Part shown: positions 1 through 8,404 of the stretch, one piece after another
How the letters are laid out: the number at the start of each line of letters is the position of its first letter
Numbering within the stretch: position 1 is the stretch's first letter
Source: DSOS01 sp035286585
Lineage (GTDB): Bacteria; Chloroflexota; Anaerolineae; Anaerolineales; UBA4823
DNA length: 8,602 nt
Direction of reading: 5' to 3'
NCBI GenBank assembly: GCA_035286585.1
Contig: DATEDC010000057.1
Coordinates: forward strand, 1 to 8,602
Notes under the pieces: generated by a model
Database searches by the model: none
What the model was told of the DNA's origin: nothing
The model's input: the letters and a program-made list of their open reading frames with translations, nothing else
Translations under genes and position numbers: made by a program

Positions 1-2231
1 ATCAGGTCGACCGCTTCCCCCAGCAGGGGATCCGCGTTCTGCTCAGCGACGATCTCCTCCCAGAGCGGCATCTGCTTGAGCGGCACGCCGGAGGGATGGG
101 CGTCTACGATCCCGCCCGCGGCCGTGGGCGCCAGGGCATGAGCGGGTGTAAAGCCCTGCCAGTAGCTCACCAGGCGCTGGATTTCGCTATCCGAGACAAA
201 GGCGCCCTGCAAGCGCACCGGGGCGGCGGCGTCGGGGGCCTGGAAGAGCATGTCGCCGCGCCCCAGCAGGCGCTCGGCGCCCGGCTGGTCGAGGATCACG
301 CGACTGTCCACGCCGGAAGCCACCGCAAAGGCGATCCTGGCGGGGAAGTTGGCCTTGATCAGCCCGGTGACCACGTCCACCGAGGGGCGCTGGGTGGCGA
401 TGACCAGGTGGATGCCGGTGGCGCGCGCCAGTTGCGCCAGGCGGGTGATGGTGCGCTCGGTTTCATCGGGAGCGAGCATCATCAGGTCAGCCAGCTCGTC
501 GATGATCACCACCAACTGAGGCAGCTTTTTCTCACCCCGGGCTTCCAGCTTGGCGTTGTACTCCTTGATGTTGCGGCAGCCAGCCTGGGCCAGCTTATGG
601 TAGCGCTGGTCCATCTCACGCATGACCCACTGCAAGGCTCCCACCACCCGCTCCAACTCCACGACGACGGGAGCGAGCAAATGCGGGATGCCGTTGTAAT
701 TGGTAAGCTCGACCCGCTTGGGGTCAACCATCACCAGGCGCAGGTCATCAGGGGTGTTGTTGAGCAGCAGGCAGGCGATCAGCGAGTTGACGCACACCGA
801 TTTGCCCGAACCCGTTGCGCCGGCGATAAGCAGGTGGGGCATGGCAATCAGATCGGCTGCCACGGCGTTGCCAGCCACATCCTGACCCAAGGCAAATCTC
901 AGGGGTGATTTCAGGCGGCGGAAAGCCTCGCTTTCGAGCACGCCGCGCAGCGCGACCAGGGAGATCTCCTCGTTGGGCACCTCGATGCCGACAAAGCCCT
1001 TGCCCGGCACGGGCGCCTGGATACGGATGGTGCGGGCGGAAAGGGCCAGGGCCAGGTCATCGGCGAGGGCGGCGATCTTACCCACGCGGACGCGCATGCG
1101 CCCGCCGCGCGACTCGACAAAGTCGGGCTCGACGCCGAAGCGGGTAATGGTGGGCCCGCGGCTGATCTCGACCACGTGGGCCGGCGCGCCGAACGAAGCC
1201 AGGGTTTGCTCGATCAGGCGGGCGCGCCCCTGGTCCAGCTCGTCATCGTAGTTGACTTCGCCGCCTTCATCCAGGATATCCCCCAGGTTCGGCAGCGCCC
1301 AAGTGCGGGCGGCGGAGTAAGCGGGGGCGAATGGCGTTAAACCAGGCAGGTTGGACGTCGGCGGGTGAGCGGGATCACCCGCTTCTATGGCCTCCGGCAC
1401 CCGGGGCAGAGGGGTATACGTATAGGGCAGGGAAGCCTCGCGGGAGGCAGCTGCGCGGCGCAGGTGGAACTCGTCCCAGCGGTCCTGCGCCCATCTCACC
1501 AAAGGGGAGATCCAGCGGAAGAGATCCAGGATGGAGACATCCAGGGCGAAGACCAGGGCGATCAGGAACCAGGCGATCAGGGCGATCGCAGTTCCCCCCA
1601 ATCCGAATACTGCCTGCAAGGCGCCCAGCACCAGCGCGCCGACGTAACCGCCGCCGCGGGCGGCGGCAGCCAGTTCGAGAGCCACCTGGCGGCTCTCCGC
1701 AAAGGAGAAGAAGTGCAGCGCTGTCAGCAGGTTCGCATACAGCAAGCCGATCCCGACCAGGCGTTCGACCGAGACCAGCGGGATGCGCCCGGCAGCCATG
1801 CCGCCGAAATTGCGCAGCACCAGCCACAGGCCGACGGCGATCAAAGCCAGCGGCAGCAGGTAAACGCCCCAGCCAAAAGCCCGCCCCAGCAGAGCGATCC
1901 ACCCGCCAGTCAGGGCGCCGCGGTTGGTGGAGACCAGGCTGAGCAACGTGAACAACCCCGCCAGGCTCATCAGGACGCCGGCGATATCCAGCTTGCGGTC
2001 CAGCGAGAGGCCGCTGACCAGGGCAGCCGGTGAAGGAGGGGATCCTCGGGCAGTTGGCTGCCTTGCGGTGGGCTGCCTGGAAGCGGGCCGCCTCTGGGCG
2101 GTCTTGCCCCGCGACCGAGCCGGGGGTCGGGCGCGTGTCGTAGCTCTGCCCCGGAGGTCTGGTCGCCTGGAAGCCGGCCGAGAACCTGCGCCGGTCTTCC
2201 TGGGCGCATTTTTCGCGGTTTTAGGAGCCAT
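1..2231 (-). CDS. ftsK: FtsK/SpoIIIE-type DNA translocase, 3' end beyond window
   Basis: This is a membrane-anchored, ATP-driven double-stranded DNA pump that clears chromosome ends from the closing division septum. The frame is open from the ATG at 2231 to the left edge (743 complete residues, no stop). Residues 1-80 are Arg/Pro/Ala-rich and low in complexity. About four hydrophobic segments follow at roughly 80-101, 113-137, 151-172 and 190-223, which is the usual FtsK membrane anchor. A linker precedes the alpha/beta domain (ISRGPTITRFGVEP near 345-360). The motor domain has Walker A GATGSGKS at 471-478 (Lys477) and Walker B ending in IIDELAD with Asp578, followed by family-typical ATGIHLVIATQRPSVDVVTG and ILDQPGAERLLGRGDML. 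The window ends just where the C-terminal winged-helix gamma domain would be expected. The ATG has no Shine-Dalgarno sequence but a TATAAT box lies 9 bases upstream. Family assignment is essentially certain; the exact start is less so. Confidence 0.97.
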   Translation of the reverse strand, partial: MAPKTAKNAPRKTGAGSRPASRRPDLRGRATTRARPPARSRGKTAQRRPASRQPTARQPTARGSPPSPAALVSGLSLDRKLDIAGVLMSLAGLFTLLSLVSTNRGALTGGWIALLGRAFGWGVYLLPLALIAVGLWLVLRNFGGMAAGRIPLVSVERLVGIGLLYANLLTALHFFSFAESRQVALELAAAARGGGYVGALVLGALQAVFGLGGTAIALIAWFLIALVFALDVSILDLFRWISPLVRWAQDRWDEFHLRRAAASREASLPYTYTPLPRVPEAIEAGDPAHPPTSNLPGLTPFAPAYSAARTWALPNLGDILDEGGEVNYDDELDQGRARLIEQTLASFGAPAHVVEISRGPTITRFGVEPDFVESRGGRMRVRVGKIAALADDLALALSARTIRIQAPVPGKGFVGIEVPNEEISLVALRGVLESEAFRRLKSPLRFALGQDVAGNAVAADLIAMPHLLIAGATGSGKSVCVNSLIACLLLNNTPDDLRLVMVDPKRVELTNYNGIPHLLAPVVVELERVVGALQWVMREMDQRYHKLAQAGCRNIKEYNAKLEARGEKKLPQLVVIIDELADLMMLAPDETERTITRLAQLARATGIHLVIATQRPSVDVVTGLIKANFPARIAFAVASGVDSRVILDQPGAERLLGRGDMLFQAPDAAAPVRLQGAFVSDSEIQRLVSYWQGFTPAHALAPTAAGGIVDAHPSGVPLKQMPLWEEIVAEQNADPLLGEAVDL

Positions 2232-2240
2232 ATTGAGGCG

Positions 2241-2249
2241 ATTATAGCA
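2241..2249 (-). promoter_or_regulatory. Extended -10 promoter of ftsK, near-leaderless
   Basis: Read on the minus strand this is TGC followed by a perfect TATAAT (2246-2241). The ATG of ftsK begins at 2231, leaving 9 bases. A start point 6-8 bases after the box would give a leader of about 1-4 nucleotides, and no Shine-Dalgarno sequence is present. No good TTGACA-like -35 lies at 16-18 bases, which is compatible with an extended -10 promoter. The promoter call is inferred from sequence only. Confidence 0.6.
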
Positions 2250-2310
2250 CAAATGGTCTGATAAAAACTGGGCGTTGGAGCAATAACTCACCCCAAACCA
2301 CGTTTTCGGG

Positions 2311-2316
2311 TAAAAT
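2311..2316 (+). promoter_or_regulatory. Possible -10 box of the nucleotidyltransferase module
   Basis: TAAAAT lies 18 bases before the GTG start at 2335, just upstream of the Shine-Dalgarno sequence at 2324-2328. No convincing -35 is visible. It is the only plausible -10 between the divergent ftsK promoter and this gene pair, but the match is weak. Confidence 0.25.
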
Positions 2317-2334
2317 TACTGCTGGAGGCGTACG

Positions 2335-2529
2335 GTGAAGAAAAGAGCCATTGCTCCTGTTGTACACAAGTATCGGGTAAGCGAACAGCCGAAACAGGCT
2401 GACGGTTGGCGTGCTTACAGTTACCAAGCACGACTGGCGGCGCTGGAAGAGCTCCGCCGCGAATTCCACCTGTGGAAATTCAATGCTGAACCCCGACTTC
2501 AGAGAGTTTATCGAATCGTTAAACGCTAA
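2335..2529 (+). CDS. Small uncharacterised basic protein, partner of the nucleotidyltransferase
   Basis: This encodes 64 residues with no recognised catalytic domain. The start is GTG at 2335, chosen because a strong GGAGG (2324-2328) sits 6 bases before it. The product is rich in Lys, Arg and Glu. A central amphipathic helix-like stretch (RLAALEELRREF, about residues 33-44) precedes a basic tail with RLQRVYRIVKR. I recall similar short proteins with an RLAA-ELRR core and an RLQRV-RV-R tail directly upstream of MNT/AbiEii-like nucleotidyltransferases, but could not check this here. The stop lies inside the next gene (47-base overlap with its chosen start), which indicates translational coupling. 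A toxin-antitoxin or regulatory partner role is inference from context. The gene is AT-richer than its flanks. Confidence 0.7.
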   Translation: MKKRAIAPVVHKYRVSEQPKQADGWRAYSYQARLAALEELRREFHLWKFNAEPRLQRVYRIVKR

Positions 2530-2920
2530 CCAGGTGCGCTACCTGGTTGTTGGGGGATATGCAGTTGCCGTACATGGTTATCCACGCTATACAAAAGATA
2601 TCGATATCTGGGTCTGGATGCAACCTGATAATGCAAAGAGGATCATCCAGGCATTGAATGATTTCGGTTTTGGCTCGTTGGGATTGCAAGCGGATGATTT
2701 CCTGGCTTCTGATCAGATCATTCAACTCGGCTATGCGCCTAACCGAATTGACCTCATTACGACCTTGCAAGGCGTGGACTTTGAAGAGTGCTACGCTGCT
2801 CGTGTCATCCTGGATTTGGAAGGGCTTCAGGTAAATTTTATCAACCTGGAGCACTTGAAGCAGAACAAGCGCTCTGTAGGGCGATTGCAGGATCTAGCCG
2901 ATCTAGAAAACCTGGAATAA
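2483..2920 (+). CDS. MNT/AbiEii-like nucleotidyltransferase (toxin-like)
   Basis: This is a 145-residue minimal nucleotidyltransferase. The polymerase-beta-fold signature is visible: VVGGYAVAVHG with Gly24-Gly25, then the metal-binding pair Asp39-x-Asp41 in TKDIDIWV, and a probable third carboxylate at Asp90 in RIDLIT. The C-terminus has the LKQNKRSVGRLQDLADLENL pattern (about 125-144) common in AbiEii/DUF6036-like proteins. Such enzymes transfer NMP groups to tRNA or to a partner protein in several toxin-antitoxin and phage-defence pairs; the substrate here is unknown. The ATG at 2483 was chosen because the family normally begins shortly before the VVGG strand. A start at 2411 in the same frame would add 24 residues of unlikely sequence. 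The Shine-Dalgarno sequence is weak, consistent with coupling to the overlapping upstream gene. Its stop is one base from the convergent stop of the formate dehydrogenase operon. Codon use is AT-richer than in the flanking genes, suggesting acquisition. Confidence 0.85.
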   Translation: MLNPDFREFIESLNANQVRYLVVGGYAVAVHGYPRYTKDIDIWVWMQPDNAKRIIQALNDFGFGSLGLQADDFLASDQIIQLGYAPNRIDLITTLQGVDFEECYAARVILDLEGLQVNFINLEHLKQNKRSVGRLQDLADLENLE

Positions 2921-2921
2921 A

Positions 2922-5099
2922 TTAATAGCGACCACGCTCCAACATCACCTCGGGATTGGATAGCTGGTCTTCGGGGACCGCGGTGACGCTGACCGCGCAG
3001 GCCTTGTATTCAGGGATTTTGGCCTGTGGGTCGAGGGCGTCGATGGTAAGCAGGTTGGCAGCCGCTTCGGCAAAATGGAAGGGGATGAACACCACGCCGG
3101 CGCGGGCCTTTTCGGTGACGCTCAGGCGCAGGACGATCGATCCTCGGCGGGAGGCGACCCGCACAGTCTGCCCATCGAGGACCCCCATCAAGGCGGCGTC
3201 CGCCGGGTGGATCTCCGCCCGCCCCTCGGGGTAAAGGGCGTCTAGCTCGGAGTGGCGGGTCATGGTGCCGCCGTGCCAGTGCTCCAGCACCCGACCGGTG
3301 GTCAGGATGAAGGGATACTCATCGTCGGGCAGCTCCACAGAAGGTACAAACTCGAGGGGGATAAATTTGCCCCGCCCGCTGGGGAATGTCTCGCCAAACA
3401 GGTAGGGCGTGCCCGGGTGTTCGCGGTCCCAAACCGGCACCTGCAGGCCGACCTGCTCGATCCGCGGGTAGGTAACCCCGGCGTATTCGGTCACCACGCT
3501 CGCCACTTCAGCCAGGATTTCGGAGGGGTCGCAGTAATCCCAGCCGGCAGAAAGGGGCCGCCCCAGGCGAGCCTCGATGCGCTTCGCCAGGTCGCAGAGG
3601 ATCTGCCAGTCGGGTCGCGACTGGCCCCGGGGAGGCAGCGCCTGGCGGACGCGCTGGACGCGGCGGTCGGTGTTGGTAAACGTACCGTCCTTCTCGGCCC
3701 AGGAGGCAGCCGGTAGGAACACGTCGGCAAAAGCGCCGGACTCGTTGATGAACAGGTCCTGCGTCACCAGGAACTCCAACTCCTGCATGTGGTGGCGGGT
3801 GATGTTGAGGTTAGGCTCCGACATCATCGGGTTCTCGCCCATGATGTACAGCGAGCGCACCCCGCCAGGGCGCACGTGGGAGAGGATCTCGGTGGTGGTC
3901 AGGCCGCGCCGCTGGCTCAACCTTCCGGGTTCGACCTTCCAGGTGGCTTCCCACTTCGCCGCGTTAGCGGGGTCGTCCACCAGCATATAGCCAGGATAGT
4001 GATAGGGCATGGCGCCCATGTCTGAAGCGCCCTGGACGTTGTTCTGGCCGCGCAGCGGGTTCAAGCCGGTGCCCTCCCGCCCGATGTGCCCGGTGAGGAA
4101 CGCCAGGTGGATGACCGCAAGGGCGCTTGCGACTCCGTTCGAAAGCTGGGAGATGCCCATGCCCCAATAGATGGCGCCGCGCTCGGCGGCAGCGTACATG
4201 CGCGCTGCCTGGACGATCAGCTCGCGATCCACGCCGCAGACCATCTCGGCGTATTCAGGGGTGAACTTCTCCAGCGATTGAACGTACTCCTCGTAGCCGC
4301 TGGTGCGCTCCTCAATGAACCGGCGGTTAACCAGCCCCTCTTTGACGATCACGTGAGCCATGGCGCTGAAAAGCGGCACGTTGGTGCCCGGTTTGAGCGG
4401 CAGCCATAACGCGGCGTAATCGCACAGCTCCAAGCGGCGCGGGTCAACCACGATCATTTTGGCGCCGTATTTTTCCACCGCGGCTTTCATCTGCAGAGCG
4501 ATGATGGGGTGGTTCTCGGTGGTGTTGGAGCCGACGACGATGAAACAATCGCTCTTGATCACCTCGGCGGCGGTGTTGCTCATCGCCGAAGAGCCGATCG
4601 CCTGCTGCAATGCGACCACCGAGCCAGCGTGGCACAGGCGGGTGCAGTGATCCACGTTGTTGGTGCGAAACAGGGCGCGGTAAATTTTCTGCAGCAGGTA
4701 GTTGTCTTCATTGGTGGCTTTGGCGCAGCAGTAAACCGCCATCGCCCCAGGCCCATCGCGGCGATAAATTTCCACCAGCCGGTCGGCGGTGTATTCCAGG
4801 GCCTCCTCCCACGAGACTTCGCGCCACTCAGAGAGATCGAAGGCCTGCGCCCGCTGCCCTGGCGCCTGGGGATGCTTGCGGATCAGGGGCGCGGTGACCC
4901 GCCGCGGGTGATAGATAAAATCGTAGCCGAAGCGGCCCTTGACGCACAGGTTGCCCCGGTTGACTACCGCATCAAAGGGGGAAGTGACGCGGTAGATGTA
5001 ATCATCCTTGAGGTGCAGCTCCAGGGTGCAGCCCACACCGCAGTAGGGACAGGTGGTGGATACGATGCGGTCGGCTTTCAGCCGGTCAGGTTTCAGCAT
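2922..5099 (-). CDS. fdhA: Formate dehydrogenase catalytic (molybdopterin) subunit, Cys type
   Basis: This 725-residue enzyme of the Mo/W-bisMGD oxidoreductase family oxidises formate to CO2, or reduces CO2. An N-terminal [4Fe-4S] site is formed by Cys17-x2-Cys20-x3-Cys24 and Cys52 (LCVKG). The active site reads VDHCTRLCHAGSV, with Cys156 at the position of selenocysteine in E. coli FdhF followed by the conserved His157. The Arg that binds formate is Arg350 in PLRGQNNVQGASDMG. The C-terminal molybdopterin-dinucleotide domain includes FILTTGRVLEHWHGGTMTR near 597-615 and FHFAEAAANLLT near 674-685. There is no Tat signal, so the enzyme is cytoplasmic. The ATG at 5099 was chosen because GGAGG lies 5 bases before it, inside the end of the preceding gene, giving a 14-base overlap; in-frame ATGs at 5111 and 5156 are alternatives. 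It is the last gene of the operon. The N-terminal ferredoxin region found in FdsA-type subunits is encoded separately by the preceding gene. Confidence 0.95.
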   Translation of the reverse strand: MLKPDRLKADRIVSTTCPYCGVGCTLELHLKDDYIYRVTSPFDAVVNRGNLCVKGRFGYDFIYHPRRVTAPLIRKHPQAPGQRAQAFDLSEWREVSWEEALEYTADRLVEIYRRDGPGAMAVYCCAKATNEDNYLLQKIYRALFRTNNVDHCTRLCHAGSVVALQQAIGSSAMSNTAAEVIKSDCFIVVGSNTTENHPIIALQMKAAVEKYGAKMIVVDPRRLELCDYAALWLPLKPGTNVPLFSAMAHVIVKEGLVNRRFIEERTSGYEEYVQSLEKFTPEYAEMVCGVDRELIVQAARMYAAAERGAIYWGMGISQLSNGVASALAVIHLAFLTGHIGREGTGLNPLRGQNNVQGASDMGAMPYHYPGYMLVDDPANAAKWEATWKVEPGRLSQRRGLTTTEILSHVRPGGVRSLYIMGENPMMSEPNLNITRHHMQELEFLVTQDLFINESGAFADVFLPAASWAEKDGTFTNTDRRVQRVRQALPPRGQSRPDWQILCDLAKRIEARLGRPLSAGWDYCDPSEILAEVASVVTEYAGVTYPRIEQVGLQVPVWDREHPGTPYLFGETFPSGRGKFIPLEFVPSVELPDDEYPFILTTGRVLEHWHGGTMTRHSELDALYPEGRAEIHPADAALMGVLDGQTVRVASRRGSIVLRLSVTEKARAGVVFIPFHFAEAAANLLTIDALDPQAKIPEYKACAVSVTAVPEDQLSNPEVMLERGRY

Positions 5100-5802
5100 G
5101 GCTGCCTCCATTTCTTTTCCTGCGGCGCTCGCTCCGGGTGAGCCCCATGATTTCATCCGGGGTCAGGCCCTGCTCGAGCAGCCACTCGCGTTTGGGTTTG
5201 AGGGCGCCGGTAGGGCAGACGCCCACGCATTGCCCGCAGAACACGCAGGTGGTGGCGGGCATGGGCCGGTCAAAGAACGTGCCGATCTGGGTTTCGAAGC
5301 CGCGACCGGCGAAGTTGATGGCGTAGGTGTACTGGGCATCCTCGGCGCACACCTGCACGCAGCGCCAGCACAGCACACACTTGGCGTAATCGCGGATGTA
5401 CATCGGGTTGTCATCCAGCAGGGGCGGCTCCCGGCGCTCTGCCCCTGGGAAGCGCCCGGGATGCGCGCCGTGGTCGGCGATAAAAGCCTGTATCTCGGGG
5501 GATTCGCTGAGATCGACGGCAGAATCGAGCATCTCCAGGATGGTGCGCCGGCTGCGCTCGACCCGCGGGTTGCGGGTGGAGACGAGCATACCCTCGCTCG
5601 CCGGGACCACGCAGGAGGCCGCCAGCACGCGCCAGCCCTCCACTTCTACGACGCACAGCCGGCAGAGGGCATTCGCCGTGCAGGCTTCGTGGTAGCAGAT
5701 GGTGGGGATTTCGACCCCGAGCTGCCGGGCAGCCTGAAGGATAGTGGTGCCGGCAGGGACATTAACGGGCAGGTCATCAATCGTCAGGGTTACCTCAGAC
5801 AC
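5086..5802 (-). CDS. NAD-linked formate dehydrogenase iron-sulfur subunit (NuoG N-terminal/HoxU-like)
   Basis: This 238-residue electron-transfer subunit would link the catalytic subunit to the diaphorase. An N-terminal plant-type [2Fe-2S] ferredoxin domain has Cys36-x10-Cys47-x2-Cys50-x13-Cys64, with an extra Cys41. A C-terminal double [4Fe-4S] ferredoxin domain has Cys142-x2-Cys145-x2-Cys148-x3-Cys152 and Cys186-x2-Cys189-x2-Cys192-x3-Cys196. The segment between them (about 88-135) would normally carry the His-x3-Cys-x2-Cys-x5-Cys cluster of NuoG/HoxU, but it contains no cysteine, so that cluster is absent. The start is GTG at 5802, supported by AAAGGAG (5814-5808) with a 5-base spacer. The gene begins 31 bases after the diaphorase stop and overlaps the catalytic gene by 14 bases, so the three are surely co-transcribed. 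The last 25 or so residues are charged and contain the Shine-Dalgarno sequence of the next gene. Confidence 0.92.
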   Translation of the reverse strand: MSEVTLTIDDLPVNVPAGTTILQAARQLGVEIPTICYHEACTANALCRLCVVEVEGWRVLAASCVVPASEGMLVSTRNPRVERSRRTILEMLDSAVDLSESPEIQAFIADHGAHPGRFPGAERREPPLLDDNPMYIRDYAKCVLCWRCVQVCAEDAQYTYAINFAGRGFETQIGTFFDRPMPATTCVFCGQCVGVCPTGALKPKREWLLEQGLTPDEIMGLTRSERRRKRNGGSHAET

Positions 5803-5833
5803 AAGCGCTCCTTTATTGAATGAACCACCAAGT

Positions 5834-7576
<1,743 letters not shown>

Positions 7577-7592
7577 GAAACCTCCGATATTA

Positions 7593-7601
7593 AGTATACC
7601 A
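7593..7601 (-). promoter_or_regulatory. Probable extended -10 promoter of the formate dehydrogenase operon
   Basis: On the minus strand TGG precedes TATACT (7598-7593), 16 bases before the ATG at 7576. Transcription would start close to the GGAGG Shine-Dalgarno sequence at 7585-7581, giving a very short leader. No clear -35 is seen. It lies in an 81-base divergent intergenic region shared with the MerB-like gene. I see no operator or binding site that I can name. Confidence 0.45.
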
Positions 7602-7645
7602 TTTTCGAGCGGGCTGGTCCCGAGGGTAGCAGCGGAAATCGGGAA

Positions 7646-7651
7646 TATAAT
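7646..7651 (+). promoter_or_regulatory. -10 box of the MerB-like gene, predicted leaderless
   Basis: A perfect TATAAT ends 6 bases before the ATG at 7658, so a start point 7 bases after the box would fall on the A of the ATG. There is no Shine-Dalgarno sequence between them. No strong -35 is visible at 16-18 bases. If translation instead began at the in-frame ATG at 7772, this box would lie about 120 bases upstream. Confidence 0.5.
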
Positions 7652-7657
7652 AAAAGA

Positions 7658-8404
7658 ATGGAAGCAAATATCCTTCTTGGGCGAGATCAAAAGATACTCG
7701 AAATCCCGCGGGCAACCTGGGAAGGACACCTGGCGCAGATTCCGGGACACAGCCAGTCAAGGTTGAATTTCATGACGGAGTCCCACCATCAAATTCGCAA
7801 TTTGGTTGTGAAGGAGATGGTTAACAGGCAAAAGCCAATTGAGCCGAGGTTCATCTCTGAAAAGCTGGATATGCCACTCGAACGGATGAAACCCATCCTG
7901 GAGGAATTGGAGAGCAAGCTGTTCTTCCTGGTGAGGAACGAACAGGGTGCAGTCGCCTGGGCTTATCCAGTAACCGTAGAGGCCACACCACATAAATTGA
8001 AATTTGCCAGCGGAGAACGCCTTTATGGCGCCTGAGCGGAAGACGCGCTAGCGACGCCCTTCGTGCAAGGGCAATTACAAAAAGATTATGTTTCTGTCGA
8101 AGTGGAAACGAAGTGCCAGCATTGCGACCGGGTATTGCAATTGAAGATCGATAGCAACATGCGGATTTCGGTTCACGAGTCGGGGGCAAATCCATTGGTG
8201 TTTATGCCAGATATCGATTGGGGTAATTTTGCAGAGCGAACCATCATCGATGCTTACTGACGAAATTCAGTCTTCTTCTGGTCAGAAGAACACGCCAGAG
8301 AATACCGGGGGGACACAAGACAGGTCAACGGAGTCTATCTCACCCTGAGGCAGTGTGCTTATATGATCCCTGTAACCCAAGGAGCCTTGTTCGCCTTCAG
8401 ATAG
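7658..8404 (+). CDS. MerB-like (organomercurial lyase family) protein with two in-frame UGA codons, predicted selenoprotein
   Basis: One continuous frame of 248 codons runs from ATG 7658 to TAG 8402-8404 if TGA at 8033-8035 (residue 126) and 8258-8260 (residue 201) are read through. Residues about 43-115 resemble the winged-helix N-terminal domain of MerB-like proteins, with VRNEQGAVAWAYPVTVEATPHKLKF leading to the core split here as VRNEQGAVAWAYP and VTVEATPHKLKF. The core reads LYGA-UGA-AEDALATPFV: MerB has Cys96 and Asp99 in WCALDTL, matching UGA126 and Asp129. Cys153-x2-Cys156 (KCQHC) follows. After IIDAY the second UGA precedes RNSVFFWSEEHAREYR, matching the MerB CCHVHFFAS region that carries Cys159. 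The tail, VYLTLRQ to QGALFAFR, remains protein-like. A SECIS-like hairpin follows each UGA. MerB cleaves carbon-mercury bonds; whether this divergent relative does so is unknown, and no merA, merT or merR is nearby. An alternative start is 7772. The main alternative is a pseudogene with two nonsense mutations. Confidence 0.8.
8056..8072 (+). promoter_or_regulatory. Candidate bacterial SECIS hairpin for the first UGA
   Basis: GCCCTT (8056-8061) pairs perfectly with AAGGGC (8067-8072) around the loop CGTGC (8062-8066), giving a 6-bp stem. The loop starts 26 bases after the UGA ending at 8035. Bacterial SECIS elements usually place the apical loop about 16-37 bases after UGA with a G among the first two loop bases; here the second is G. 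The loop is less like E. coli fdhF than that of the second hairpin. Confidence 0.6.
8273..8290 (+). promoter_or_regulatory. Candidate bacterial SECIS hairpin for the second UGA
   Basis: TTCTTCT (8273-8279) pairs perfectly with AGAAGAA (8284-8290) around the tetraloop GGTC (8280-8283). The loop begins after 19 intervening bases from the UGA ending at 8260. The same GGUC tetraloop, at almost the same distance (18 bases), caps the SelB-binding hairpin of E. coli fdhF mRNA. The stem overlaps the codons for the Phe-Phe-Trp-Ser-Glu-Glu stretch. Confidence 0.7.

Noticed and set aside
96..908. Plus-strand open frame of 270 codons antisense to ftsK
   Set aside because: The minus strand encodes the conserved FtsK motor across this whole stretch. 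The plus-strand product has no domain features and arises from GC-biased codon use.
2040..2110. Short imperfect repeats around GGCTGCC in the start of ftsK
   Set aside because: They encode the low-complexity R-Q-P-T-A-R type repeats of the FtsK N-terminal linker. No independent element is indicated.
2891..2906. Direct repeat GATCTAG (2891-2897 and 2900-2906)
   Set aside because: It lies within the coding sequence for the repeated Asp-Leu-Ala-Asp-Leu-Glu pattern of the nucleotidyltransferase C-terminus, so it needs no separate explanation.
7577..7750. N-terminal extension of the diaphorase to the upstream ATG at 7750
   Set aside because: The extension resembles no family sequence, has no Shine-Dalgarno support, and covers the operon promoter and the 5' end of the divergent gene. 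The ATG at 7576 has GGAGG just upstream.
8033..8260. Interpretation of the MerB-like gene as an ordinary pseudogene or as two separate small genes
   Set aside because: All three pieces lie in one frame without indels, both interruptions are TGA (not TAA or TAG) and match catalytic cysteine positions, and each has a SECIS-like hairpin. The GTG at 8063 has no Shine-Dalgarno sequence and would start in the middle of the fold. Not excluded absolutely.
8033..8260. Genome-wide reassignment of TGA to an amino acid
   Set aside because: TGA is used as a normal stop at the ends of the diaphorase gene (5834-5836) and the iron-sulfur subunit gene (5086-5088), each next to the start of the following gene.
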